From NCBI GenBank assembly GCA_016180645.1, contig JACPAV010000002.1, positions 110,628 to 174,627 of the forward strand: 64,000 nt of DNA. The letters are read 5' to 3'. This stretch comes from Nitrospirota bacterium (GTDB lineage Bacteria > JACPQY01). The notes beneath the pieces were generated by a model. The model was given only the letters and a program-made list of their open reading frames with translations, had not been told where the DNA came from and ran no database searches. Shown piece by piece: positions 1-7,762 of this stretch. A program made the translations under genes and the position numbers. How positions within the stretch are numbered: position 1 is the stretch's first letter; each line of letters begins with the position of its first letter.

Positions 1-306
1 TCACCCCACCGGTTCGTCGAGGTCCTGGTCGGCGCCGGGTTCTACAATGGCAGCAAGACGCTGTCGGGAAAAGACAGCCGGACCGGGCCGAGCGCCCTAT
101 TTCGTCTGATCGCCCTGCCCTACACACCATGGACGTTGGAGGCCGGGCTGGAATCCAGCCGAATCGGCGGGAGATTTCTTTATGAACCGAAACTCAATCT
201 GGGCGTGAAGCTCTTTCCCTTCTCTGTAAGCGCCACCTCGCGAAATCTGTTGACCCCTTCCCAGAATATTCACCTGCTCGGCGTCACATTCGGCACTTCA
301 TTCTGA
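1..306 (+). CDS. C-terminal fragment of a probable outer membrane beta-barrel protein
   Basis: The window opens inside this gene; 101 codons remain in frame from base 1 to the TGA at 304-306. The fragment alternates hydrophobic and polar residues, as in beta strands (for example LEAGLESSRIGG, LNLGVKLFPFSVSAT). It ends in a terminal phenylalanine, the usual C-terminal signature recognised by the BAM machinery. The next gene is convergent and starts its 3' end 12 bp away. The N-terminus and function cannot be judged; a lipid A deacylase-type or general OMP barrel would fit. This is inference from composition and the C-terminal residue. Confidence 0.5.
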   Translation, partial: SPHRFVEVLVGAGFYNGSKTLSGKDSRTGPSALFRLIALPYTPWTLEAGLESSRIGGRFLYEPKLNLGVKLFPFSVSATSRNLLTPSQNIHLLGVTFGTSF

Positions 307-318
307 TTTCCTCTCGGG

Positions 319-939
319 TCACCGGTCTATCGGGCGGGGCTTGGCGTCCCACCATTCGTTGAGCTTGCGGATCGGATCAAACAGGATCGACAGAGGAAGC
401 TTGACCGGCTGGGGCAGGCCGCTGCGTTCGACCAGTAGACTGGTTTGGTGGAACCCTTCTCCGAGCACCGCGCCGGCCACACCCGTCACGATCATGTCAT
501 TCGCGCTCACTCGGTCGGTGAACTCTCCCACGTACTCCCAAAGGAGACTCCCGCCAAACGAGAAGCCCAACGAACCGAGCGGCCCGAAACCATTGGATCG
601 GCCGATCTGGTAGTACAGGACCCCGTCGTAAACGTGTCCCAACGAATTCACGACGAAGGTATTCGTGTCGAATTCCCACCCTCCCCTGATCTTTCCCTTC
701 AGGCCATCCCAAGTGGGCGGGTAGACAAACTTGCTTCGGTTGTTCTCGCGTTTCGAATAGTGAATCACCGTACCTGTTCCAATGAGGGCCGAGAGCTCGG
801 CAACCGCCCGCCCCGTGCGCCTCCCTCCCTCCCCCACGAGGGGTTCTACCGATATGGGATCGGCCGGCTCGGCCGACGCTACGGGCGCGGCTTCAAGCGT
901 GAGGGTGAACGATAGGAGGGCTGGAAACCAATGTCTCAC
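319..939 (-). CDS. Exported DUF3943-like outer membrane/periplasmic protein
   Basis: A 206-residue protein with an N-terminal signal peptide (residues 1-23, ending ASA). The body has the pattern I associate with DUF3943 proteins: NSLGHVYDGVLYYQIGRSNG, then LLWEYVGEF, then SANDMIVTGVAGAVLGE. The family has no assigned biochemical role; an envelope location is likely. The start codon overlaps the stop of the upstream CcdA-thioredoxin gene by 4 bp (ATGA), so the two are probably co-translated. A link to envelope thiol chemistry is suggested only by this overlap. Family recognition is from memory and not searched. Confidence 0.7.
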   Translation of the reverse strand: MRHWFPALLSFTLTLEAAPVASAEPADPISVEPLVGEGGRRTGRAVAELSALIGTGTVIHYSKRENNRSKFVYPPTWDGLKGKIRGGWEFDTNTFVVNSLGHVYDGVLYYQIGRSNGFGPLGSLGFSFGGSLLWEYVGEFTDRVSANDMIVTGVAGAVLGEGFHQTSLLVERSGLPQPVKLPLSILFDPIRKLNEWWDAKPRPIDR

Positions 940-2183
940 TGAGAGGTGGGAATCAATCCGGCGGGCGGGGGTTCACCCCTTGGAAGCGCCTTCTCAATCG
1001 CACGCTCAAGGTCATTCTCACGAACCTGCCCTGGCCACAATCTGAGGATCGTTCCCTTCTCGTCCACAAGATAGCTCGCGGGAAGACCGATCAGGCCGAG
1101 CTTGTCTCCCACCTTGCCTTCCTTGTCGACCACTACGGGATAGCTGATGTCAAACTCCTCGATGAAATTCTCGATTTCCTCCATCTCGCTGTCTTCGGCA
1201 ATCGCCACCACGGAGAACCCTCTCTCCCGGTACTTCTCGTACAACTTCACAAGCTCCGGAGTTTCCAACCGGCAGGGTCCACACCACGTGGCGAAGAAAT
1301 TGAACAACGTCAGCCGTCCGGCCAAATCGCTCGCCCGCACCGCTTGGCCCTCCAAGGTGTAAAATGTTTGGGACAAGTCAAACTTCTCTTTTCTCACAGC
1401 CGCTGTCCCGTCCGCCCCCTCCGGCCCGGCGGCCAGCCCCGGGTTGAACCGCTCCACCACCGAATTCAGGAATTCCAGCTTCGAGGAAATCCGTCCGAAC
1501 TGGTTGGTTACGAGGAGAGCCCCAAAAAGCAGGAGCAAGATTCCCGAGCCGATCTCGACGGCGCGCAGGTACCCCTTGGCCTTCCTGAAGAATCCCAGGA
1601 ACCTTCGGAAGAAGACGGCCGACAAGAGCAGAGGAACACCCAATCCGGCGCTGAAAAGAAGGAGCAAGATCACCCCCTGGCGAACGGTTTCCTTCTGGGA
1701 AGCGAGGGCCAACACTCCGGCAAGTAGGGGGCCGATGCAGGGCGACCACGCGATTCCAAAAAGGCCGCCCGCAAACAAAATCCAAACGAGCCCCGACCGC
1801 TTCCGACCCACTTGAAACTTGCGTTCGGTGAGGAGGAAGGGGATCTTGATCAGGCCGGTCATCTGGAGGCCCAGCAGGCCCAGCACCCCGCCGGCAACGA
1901 TCCGGAGGAGATCCTGGTGGCTCCGCAGCGCCTGGCCGACGGCCGTCGCCGAGGCCCCCATGATCGTAAAGATGGCGGAGAACCCCACGACAAATACCGC
2001 GACCCTGAAGACCAGATTCGCAAGGGCGCGACGATCCTCGCCTCCCTCTGAATGGATCTCCAGCACCGACATGCCCGCGATGAATGAAAGAAAGCCCGGC
2101 AAGATCGGGAGGAAACATGGGGAGACAAACGACAGAAAGCCCATGAGAACTGCCGAGCCCGCGTCGACCATACTGACACCCAT
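936..2183 (-). CDS. CcdA-type membrane thiol transporter fused to a TlpA/ResA-like thioredoxin domain
   Basis: A 415-residue fusion. Residues 10-230 carry about six membrane segments of the CcdA/DsbD-beta family, with the two reactive cysteines in SPCFLPILPG (C23) and AWSPCIGPLL (C149). These carry reducing power from cytoplasmic thioredoxin across the inner membrane. Residues 265-400 form a thioredoxin fold with the TWCGPC active site (C301, C304) and an LFNFFATWCGPCRLETPEL context typical of TlpA/ResA. The fusion would pass electrons to periplasmic substrates such as apocytochrome c. A cytochrome c gene lies at 6228. It is followed by the overlapping DUF3943-like gene. Confidence 0.88.
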   Translation of the reverse strand: MGVSMVDAGSAVLMGFLSFVSPCFLPILPGFLSFIAGMSVLEIHSEGGEDRRALANLVFRVAVFVVGFSAIFTIMGASATAVGQALRSHQDLLRIVAGGVLGLLGLQMTGLIKIPFLLTERKFQVGRKRSGLVWILFAGGLFGIAWSPCIGPLLAGVLALASQKETVRQGVILLLLFSAGLGVPLLLSAVFFRRFLGFFRKAKGYLRAVEIGSGILLLLFGALLVTNQFGRISSKLEFLNSVVERFNPGLAAGPEGADGTAAVRKEKFDLSQTFYTLEGQAVRASDLAGRLTLFNFFATWCGPCRLETPELVKLYEKYRERGFSVVAIAEDSEMEEIENFIEEFDISYPVVVDKEGKVGDKLGLIGLPASYLVDEKGTILRLWPGQVRENDLERAIEKALPRGEPPPAGLIPTSQ

Positions 2184-2234
2184 CAGAGAATGGTATCAAA
2201 TCGGCTCTGCTGAGCCAAAAGCCGCCTCAAAATG

Positions 2235-2258
2235 GAGCGGGGCCACCCGGCCCCGCTC
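2235..2258 (-). terminator. Candidate intrinsic terminator after etfBA
   Basis: A perfect 10-bp stem (GAGCGGGGCC / GGCCCCGCTC) with a 4-base loop lies 26 bp downstream of the etfA stop. On the minus strand the stem is followed by CATTTTGAG, a short T run. It separates etfBA from the downstream CcdA-thioredoxin gene. The T tract is short, so termination strength is uncertain. Confidence 0.5.
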
Positions 2259-2283
2259 GACCTGCTATCTCGATGGCTGTTCC

Positions 2284-3267
2284 CTACTGCTGCGCCTTCA
2301 GGCTCTTGAACTTCTCCGTCAGCTCCGGAATCACCTTGAAGGCATCTCCGACGATGCCGTAGTCGGCCACCTCGAAGATCGGCGCATCGCCGTCCCGATT
2401 GACCGCCACGATGACCTTCGAGTCCTTCATTCCGGCCACATGCTGGATCGCTCCGGAAATGCCGAACGCGATGTAAAGCGTTGGAGCCACGGTCTTGCCC
2501 GTCTGGCCGACCTGCCAATCGTTCGGCACCCAGCCTGCATCCACCACTGCGCGCGTCGCACCTATCGCGGCGCCGAGGACGTCGGCCAACGGTTCCATCA
2601 GCTTCTTGAAATCTTCCGGAGTCTTGAGCCCCCGTCCGCCGGAGACCACGACACCGGCATCCACGAGTTCGGGGCGCTCACTCTTGATCGCCTGGAACTC
2701 TTTGAACGATGCCCCGTTCGACGCGGGGGAACCCGGATCCGACTTCTCCACGGGGGCCTTCGATCCGGCTTTTCCCGGCGCGGCAAAGGCTGTGGTTCGA
2801 ACCGTCAGGAGGACGGGTTGACCCTCGAGCTGAACGGTAGCGATCACATTTCCAGCGTACATCGGTCGCTTGAACACCTTCCCCGACTGGCCGGACACCA
2901 CTTCCATCACTTCCGTAGCCAGAGGGGCCTTTAGCTTCGTCGCCACTCGCGGCAGGCAATCCTTCCCAAACGAATCGGCCGGCGCGATCAGCGCCTTAGC
3001 GCCGGTCTTCTTGACCAGTTCGCCCAGCGCCGAGGCATACGCCTCTCCAAGATAGTCCTTCAATGAGGGGCCATCTACAGCCACAACCTTGGAGGGTCCG
3101 AACCCGGCCAGCTCATCCGCGGCACCCGAGATATTCGAGCCCATGACCACGCCCACCGCCGGCACGCCCAGTTCCTTGGCCAGGATCTGAGCGGCCCCCA
3201 ACGCAGAGAGCGTCGATTTCTTCAGTTTTCCATCCTGCTGACCTACAACGGCTAGTACGCACGACAT
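2284..3267 (-). CDS. etfA: Electron transfer flavoprotein alpha subunit
   Basis: A 327-residue protein, the usual EtfA length. The start was set at the ATG at 3265-3267 (MSCVLAVV...), 2 bp after the etfB stop, because the residues further upstream in this frame are translated from within etfB. The N-terminal adenine-nucleotide-hydrolase-like fold is followed by the FAD-binding C-terminal half with the motifs [13 protein letters not shown] and GISGAIQH. EtfAB takes electrons from acyl-CoA dehydrogenases and passes them to ETF:quinone oxidoreductase. A fitting partner in this window is the methylsuccinyl-CoA dehydrogenase at 13818. Confidence 0.95.
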   Translation of the reverse strand: MSCVLAVVGQQDGKLKKSTLSALGAAQILAKELGVPAVGVVMGSNISGAADELAGFGPSKVVAVDGPSLKDYLGEAYASALGELVKKTGAKALIAPADSFGKDCLPRVATKLKAPLATEVMEVVSGQSGKVFKRPMYAGNVIATVQLEGQPVLLTVRTTAFAAPGKAGSKAPVEKSDPGSPASNGASFKEFQAIKSERPELVDAGVVVSGGRGLKTPEDFKKLMEPLADVLGAAIGATRAVVDAGWVPNDWQVGQTGKTVAPTLYIAFGISGAIQHVAGMKDSKVIVAVNRDGDAPIFEVADYGIVGDAFKVIPELTEKFKSLKAQQ

Positions 3268-3269
3268 GG

Positions 3270-4025
3270 TTAAATCACCCTCGCTTCGTTCTTGAGTTTG
3301 TCGATGAGCTGATCCACCGATTCCAGCTTCACGCCCCCCTTCCGTTTCGGAGGGGCTTCCATCTTGAGGACCTTGACTTTCGGGGCGAGGGAAATCCCCA
3401 ACCCTGAAATGTTCAACTCCTGGATCGGCTTGCTGCGCGCCTTCATGATACCGGGAAGCGAAGCGTACCTCGGCTGATTCAGTCGCAGGTCCGCGGTGAT
3501 CACGGCCGGGAGCTGGATCACCTTGACCTCCAAGCCGCCATCCACCTCGCGCGTGACCGTGGCCGACTTCGCATCCGCCGCGACCTCGACCTTTGACGCG
3601 AAACACGCCTGAGGATAGCCAAGGTACTCGGCCAGCGATTGCGCCACCTGATTGGAGTCGTCGTCAATCGCCTGCTTGCCCATGACGATCAGGTCCGGCT
3701 TCTCATTCTGAACGACCTTCTGGAGGATCTGGGCCACACTATCCGGATCGAGAGGCGATTCCTCCACCACCAGGATGCCGCGGTCGGCCCCCATGGCGAG
3801 CCCCGTGCGGATCTGCTCCGTGGAGACCTTCGGGCCGACGCTGACGAGAACGATTTCCGAACCCGACACCTTTTCCTTGATCCGGATGGATTCCTCGATG
3901 GCGATCTCGTCGAATGGATTGATGACGAACTTGACGTTCTCCGTGACGATCCCCGAACCGTCCGGCTTGACCTTGATCTTGGTTTCGGGGTCCGGGACCC
4001 GCTTCACCGTTGTGAGTATCTTCAC
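3270..4025 (-). CDS. etfB: Electron transfer flavoprotein beta subunit
   Basis: A 251-residue protein of typical EtfB length, with the MKILTTVKRVPDPETKIKV start, the family motif GADRGILV, and the AMP/FAD-contact segment VMGKQAIDDDSNQ. The start is GTG at 4023-4025, preceded by an AGGGTAGG-type ribosome site. It is the first gene of an etfB-etfA pair separated by 2 bp. It forms the ETF heterodimer with the next gene and binds the AMP and part of the FAD. No ETF:quinone oxidoreductase is visible in the window. Confidence 0.95.
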   Translation of the reverse strand: MKILTTVKRVPDPETKIKVKPDGSGIVTENVKFVINPFDEIAIEESIRIKEKVSGSEIVLVSVGPKVSTEQIRTGLAMGADRGILVVEESPLDPDSVAQILQKVVQNEKPDLIVMGKQAIDDDSNQVAQSLAEYLGYPQACFASKVEVAADAKSATVTREVDGGLEVKVIQLPAVITADLRLNQPRYASLPGIMKARSKPIQELNISGLGISLAPKVKVLKMEAPPKRKGGVKLESVDQLIDKLKNEARVI

Positions 4026-4380
4026 ATTGCACCTACCCTTTCAGCATACTCGCCGCCTGGTACGAACCGGCTTCCACCGCTCTACGAGACCCCCCTCATC
4101 GAGCGTGCGGTTTCGTCCCGGCGCGATGCCGTTGCCACCTTGCTCGCAGGCCCTGCCCGCCTGCTCTTCTTTCGTGGCACCATGACGCATTCCCTTGGTG
4201 CATTCCCTTGGTGCCGGGCCGACTTTTACCAAAACCCCCGGCAGCTTGCAAGGGCGGGTCTCGGTCGGTCCCGAGTTGGAGCTTGAACTTTTTTTCACAC
4301 CTCCCTAGACTCCATCGGAGGATGGGCTGTTCAAGAACCTTGGGACACAAGATCCTCCCCCACGCTGCGGGGCATGCCCG
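4026..4380. other. 355-bp intergenic region between divergent etfB and PIG-L genes
   Basis: I see no convincing gene. The reading frames here have no ribosome site or recognisable domain. It must hold the promoters of two divergent units, but no clear -35/-10 pair stands out. It contains a perfect tandem duplication of 13 bases (GCATTCCCTTGGT at 4187-4199 and 4200-4212), of unknown meaning. Confidence 0.5.
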
Positions 4381-4992
4381 ATGAAGCTCCTCGCCATCGG
4401 AGCACACCCGGACGACATCGAGTTCGGCTGCGCCGGCGCCCTCATCAAGTTCCGGAAGCAGCAGGAGGCCGAAGTCTACCTCATGATCATGACGGCCGGA
4501 GAGAAGGGCGGCAACGCGGATATCCGCAAGAAGGAGCAGATGGAAGCCGCCCGCATCATCGGCGCGAAAGAAGTCTTCTGGGGTGATTTTCACGACACGG
4601 AGGTCACGAACAGCCGCGAGGCCATCGGCACGATCGAGAACGTCATCCGGGAGGTGAAACCCGATTGGGTCTTCACCAACCATCCGAACGATACGCATCA
4701 AGATCACCGAAACCTGGCGCTCAACATGGTGACCGCCACCCGCTTTATTCCGCGCGTGCTGTTCTTTGAAAGTATGACGAGCGTGGAATTCAGTCCGACG
4801 GTGTTCGTGGACCTCGAATCCACCATCGAAGAGAAGCTCAAAGCGCTGGGCGCCCATCGCTCGCAGGTGGAGCGGACGAATATCGCCGGACTCTCCGCCA
4901 TCGAGATCTCCCGTTCGACCGCCGTGTCGAGAGGCATCCAAGGCCGCAGCCGATTCGCGGAAGGCTTCGTTCCGCTCCGGTATGTTCTCTAG
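4381..4992 (+). CDS. PIG-L/LmbE family N-acetylglucosaminyl deacetylase
   Basis: A 203-residue zinc-dependent deacetylase. The metal-binding motif AHPDD is at residues 8-12 and the second part, HPNDTHQDH, at about residues 101-109. The GEKGGN segment after the first strand is also typical. The family removes the acetyl group from GlcNAc linked to inositol, malate or lipid; small members resemble BshB1 of bacillithiol synthesis, but no bshA or bshC is present here. It is followed 21 bp later by a polyprenyl-phosphate GlcNAc-1-phosphate transferase gene, which makes a glycolipid substrate possible. Substrate assignment is open. Confidence 0.85.
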   Translation: MKLLAIGAHPDDIEFGCAGALIKFRKQQEAEVYLMIMTAGEKGGNADIRKKEQMEAARIIGAKEVFWGDFHDTEVTNSREAIGTIENVIREVKPDWVFTNHPNDTHQDHRNLALNMVTATRFIPRVLFFESMTSVEFSPTVFVDLESTIEEKLKALGAHRSQVERTNIAGLSAIEISRSTAVSRGIQGRSRFAEGFVPLRYVL

Positions 4993-5013
4993 CCCTCACA
5001 CCGCCGCCTCATC

Positions 5014-6231
5014 GTGACGCGACTGACCGGCCGGATCTCCGTCCTCATCCAACCCGCGATGATCGTTGTGATGGGGATGCTCCTGCCCTATTGGCTGAGA
5101 GAGCTTACGGATCCCTCGGGCTGGCAGCGGGCGACCATCATTTTCGCCTTTGCCTTCGCCTGCACGGTGCTTCTGGTCCCCATGGTGAAACTCGTCGCCG
5201 ACCGCCTCCATGTGGTCGACGAGCCAGACGAACGCAAAGTCCACACCGTCTCCACTCCGCTTTGGGGCGGCTTCGCCATCTATGTCGCCATGATCGCCGC
5301 CATCTATCTCGTGGGGATCTACTACCCCCGCATCCGATGGCTCATCATGGCCCTCACCCTCCTCACGTTCACAGGCATGCTGGATGACTACCGGGGCGTT
5401 TCCGCGCTGACTCGGCTGATCGTGCAAGGCCTGGCGACCGCTCTGGTGATCCACGGTGATGTGGTCCTCACCTTCCTTCCCAACACGTGGTGGGGAGTGA
5501 GCTTGGAATATGCCTTGACAGCCCTGTGGATCATCGGGCTTACCAACGCGTTTAATTTCCTCGACGGGTACGACGGGCTAGCCGCCGGCCTGACGCTCGT
5601 AGCCGCCTTCGCCATGGGAGCCATCGGGCTGAAAGTCGGGTCTCTCGGCTACGCGCAGATTGCCTTCGCTCTCGCCGGAGGCTGTCTCGGATTCCTGCTG
5701 TTCAACTTCAAAATGCGCAGCCGGGCCGAGATTTTCCTGGGCGATGGAGGCAGCACGCTTCTCGGCTTCTCCATCGCCTCCCTGGCCGTGATGGGGTCCT
5801 GGGCTGAGGATCAGTGGGTCTCGCTCAGCATTCCGCTGATCATTCTTTTTGCCCCGATCTACGACATGTTTCTCATTACGGTCGGGCGGATCTATTCCGG
5901 GAAGGTCCATTCGTTCAGGGAGTGGATCGAGTACACCGGAAAAGATCACTTCCACCACCGAGTCGTCAACCTTCTTGGAAATGCGCGCCGGGGCGTCACC
6001 GCCATCTGGCTCCTGACCGCACTGGTCGGCATCGACGGCTACATTCTGATTGATTCGCCGCTCTCGGACGCCTTGTTGATCGTGGGCAAGTATGTTATGG
6101 TCTTCGCCGTTCTGACGTGGGTTTTCATCCTGCGTGAGAGACATGAGAAGGCGGTTGCTGCCCTAGGCGAAAAGCAGACCCCATCCGTACGATTGATTGC
6201 GGGAAGGGGTGTGCGGAAGGAGGCCAAATGA
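5014..6231 (+). CDS. Polyprenyl-phosphate GlcNAc-1-phosphate transferase (WecA/TagO/MraY family)
   Basis: A 405-residue multi-pass membrane enzyme. Family landmarks are DEPDERKVHTVSTPLWGG near residue 70, the Asp pair in GMLDDYRG near residue 125, NFLDGYDGLAAG near residue 180, and FLGDGGSTLLGF near residue 245. It transfers a sugar-1-phosphate, usually GlcNAc, from UDP to undecaprenyl phosphate on the cytoplasmic face and so starts glycan assembly. The start is GTG at 5014; an internal ATG at 5059 is an alternative. The stop overlaps the cytochrome c start by 4 bp (ATGA). It is a good candidate initiator for the glycan made by the 30-64 kb region. Confidence 0.9.
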   Translation: MTRLTGRISVLIQPAMIVVMGMLLPYWLRELTDPSGWQRATIIFAFAFACTVLLVPMVKLVADRLHVVDEPDERKVHTVSTPLWGGFAIYVAMIAAIYLVGIYYPRIRWLIMALTLLTFTGMLDDYRGVSALTRLIVQGLATALVIHGDVVLTFLPNTWWGVSLEYALTALWIIGLTNAFNFLDGYDGLAAGLTLVAAFAMGAIGLKVGSLGYAQIAFALAGGCLGFLLFNFKMRSRAEIFLGDGGSTLLGFSIASLAVMGSWAEDQWVSLSIPLIILFAPIYDMFLITVGRIYSGKVHSFREWIEYTGKDHFHHRVVNLLGNARRGVTAIWLLTALVGIDGYILIDSPLSDALLIVGKYVMVFAVLTWVFILRERHEKAVAALGEKQTPSVRLIAGRGVRKEAK

Positions 6232-6653
6232 AAAATATTGGAAAGTTCTTGTTGACTGTGGGAGCGATATTGACTCCCGCGATCGCAAACGCAGCGGACA
6301 AGAAGGGCAACGTCGAAGAAGGAAAGAAACTCTACGCGCAATTCTGCTCAAATTGTCATGGCGCGATGGGGAAAGGCGACGGGCCGGCGGCTGCGGTCCT
6401 CAATCCCAAGCCGGCCGATCACAGCGATGCAGCTAAGATGTGCGAGATCACCGATGATATTCTCTTCAAGGTGATCAAGGATGGAGGCGCTTCCATAGGC
6501 AAGTCCCCCGTAATGCCCGCCTGGGGCCCCCAACTCAAGGACGATCAGAAAGTTCAGGACCTCGTCGCATTCGTCCGGAGCCTTAATGTGAAAGGCTGCA
6601 AGGGCAAGGCCGGCGGGGGCGACAAGAAGAAAGAGCCCGAGAAGAAGAAATAG
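6228..6653 (+). CDS. Periplasmic class I cytochrome c, small
   Basis: A 141-residue protein with a signal peptide (residues 1-22, ending ANA) and one haem site, CSNCH (C40, C43, H44). A distal methionine is likely in SPVMPAWGP. The rest is a single cytochrome c domain with a lysine-rich tail (GGGDKKKEPEKKK) that may be a flexible end. It would carry electrons in the periplasm. It is translationally coupled to the WecA-like gene by a 4-bp overlap, an odd pairing. Maturation may use the CcdA-thioredoxin protein at 936. Confidence 0.9.
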   Translation: MKNIGKFLLTVGAILTPAIANAADKKGNVEEGKKLYAQFCSNCHGAMGKGDGPAAAVLNPKPADHSDAAKMCEITDDILFKVIKDGGASIGKSPVMPAWGPQLKDDQKVQDLVAFVRSLNVKGCKGKAGGGDKKKEPEKKK

Positions 6654-6684
6654 TCCTCCCCCCGTTCACCGCGAAAGTCCGCTC

Positions 6685-6921
6685 TTGCCGCAGTACGCCG
6701 TAATCGTACATGGGGGCTGCGGCTCAATTCCCCCGGAAGAAAAGGCCCGCCGACAGCCCGTCCTGGAATCGGCCGCCGAGGCGGCCGGGCGGGTTCTGCA
6801 GCGAGGCCGGTCCTCAACTGAAGCCGTTCTCCGCGCCGTTTCGATCCTCGAAGATCATCCCTTGTCCAATGCGGCGCGGTCTTTCGGTCCCGGCGCCCTG
6901 TATGGATGTGGCAGTCGGGAG
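6685..6921 (+). pseudogene. Truncated isoaspartyl peptidase/L-asparaginase (N-terminal remnant)
   Basis: Starting at TTG 6685, the translation MPQYAVIVHGGCGSIPPEE through RGRSSTEAVLRAVSILEDHPLSNA matches the first 65-70 residues of plant-type (Ntn hydrolase) asparaginases. That includes the IVHGG strand and the LEDxPLxNA segment. The similarity ends around 6890, and neither the usual glycine-rich continuation nor the autocleavage site is present. The family is about 300 residues long, so roughly three quarters are missing. The frame runs into tRNA-Pro at 6956. It is best read as a gene cut off next to a tRNA, not a working enzyme. Confidence 0.7.
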
Positions 6922-6955
6922 AGGGTAAGATCGAACCGCTCTCGTGAAGGTTGCT

Positions 6956-7027
6956 CCGGGAGTAGCGCAGCGGTAGCGCACCTGCTTTGGGAGCAGGGGG
7001 TCCCGGGTTCAAATCCCGGCTCCCGGA
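6956..7027 (+). tRNA. tRNA-Pro (anticodon TGG)
   Basis: A complete cloverleaf can be drawn. The acceptor is CCGGGAG/CTCCCGG, the D stem GCGC/GCGC, the anticodon stem CCTGC/GCAGG with loop TTTGGGA (anticodon TGG at 6988-6990), and the T stem CCGGG/CCCGG with loop TTCAAAT. The discriminator base is A7027. CCA is not encoded, since CAT follows. Two partial copies of its 3' end lie downstream. Confidence 0.95.
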
Positions 7028-7122
7028 CATGCGAGTCTTCGAGCAGGTCAGGGAGATCCGAATCGGAGCACAGGACGTGCGACTACACTGGGATTGCACG
7101 GAGCGTCAGGATGACGACCGTG

Positions 7123-7209
7123 AAATCCCGGCTCCAGGATGGAGCCGTACTTGCCCTTCAACGGCGACCATGGATGGTCGACGAGCCATGGCAAGTGCGG
7201 CTCCCGGAC
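7123..7209 (+). repeat. Two partial copies of the tRNA-Pro(TGG) 3' end
   Basis: Bases 7123-7140 repeat the tRNA 3' end (7011-7028) at 16 of 18 positions. Bases 7198-7209 (CGGCTCCCGGAC) repeat it exactly over 12 bases. Such copies usually mark attachment-site ends left by elements that integrated into the tRNA gene. No integrase is present, so these would be scars. The first copy also forms a small hairpin, GGCTCC-AGGAT-GGAGCC (7130-7146). Confidence 0.65.
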
Positions 7210-7222
7210 TGCGACGAAAAGG

Positions 7223-7705
7223 CTACTTCTTCGCCCACTGACCGGGGAGCGATTCGCGGGCGGCCAGCACCATCCACTTCCCGTCTTTCTTGGCCACAAT
7301 CGACGAAACAATCAATCTCTGGGGAACGAGTGGCTTTCCATCGAGTGAAAACATTCCGGCCACGGTCGCGTCGCCATCAACCAAGGCCAGATCCGGCTTC
7401 AAGAAGCGTATATTCGGAACGACCATGATCATCCGCGTGTCTTTGAGGACGGTCGCCTGTTCATCGGCAAAGAGGGTCTCCAGAGCATTTCGCCCCTTGG
7501 CCGTGCGTCCCTGAAAATTCGTGATGTCGCCGTCTTCACTCCAAATGGCAGTCATGTTTTTCGGGATGCGCATGTTGAACGCCACCGTATAGTCCGACCA
7601 CGCCTTGCGGATGGCATCCTCATCCGCCTTCCGGCCTCCCTTCTCCTCAGCCAGGGCGATTGAGGCCATCCCGAGAATACACGCCAGCAAAACAATCTTC
7701 TTCAT
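7223..7705 (-). CDS. Secreted SnoaL/DUF4440-like NTF2-fold protein (SgcJ/EcaC type)
   Basis: A 160-residue protein with a signal peptide (MKKIVLLACILGMASIALA). The mature part shows the NTF2-like pattern of SgcJ/EcaC/DUF4440 proteins: AIRKAWSDYTVAFNM, then IWSEDGDITNFQGRTAKGR, then the closing strands RLIVSSIVAKKDGKWMVLAA. The start is secure because AAAGGAGGAATT stands 6 bases before the ATG. Members of the fold bind small ligands or act as isomerases; the function here is unknown. Its 3' end abuts the tRNA-derived repeats. Confidence 0.8.
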   Translation of the reverse strand: MKKIVLLACILGMASIALAEEKGGRKADEDAIRKAWSDYTVAFNMRIPKNMTAIWSEDGDITNFQGRTAKGRNALETLFADEQATVLKDTRMIMVVPNIRFLKPDLALVDGDATVAGMFSLDGKPLVPQRLIVSSIVAKKDGKWMVLAARESLPGQWAKK

Positions 7706-7762
7706 GCAATTCCTCCTTTGGTGGATTTCTTAGACGGAGTCGCGGTGATTTTCAAGCACCGT

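Noticed and set aside
4041..4941. Minus-strand frames in the etfB to PIG-L intergenic region and over the PIG-L gene
   Set aside because: They run antisense to the PIG-L deacetylase, lack ribosome sites and match nothing; the 13-bp tandem duplication alone does not make a gene.
7130..7146. Hairpin GGCTCC-AGGAT-GGAGCC as a terminator
   Set aside because: No T tract follows on either strand; it is more simply explained as part of the tRNA-end copy.
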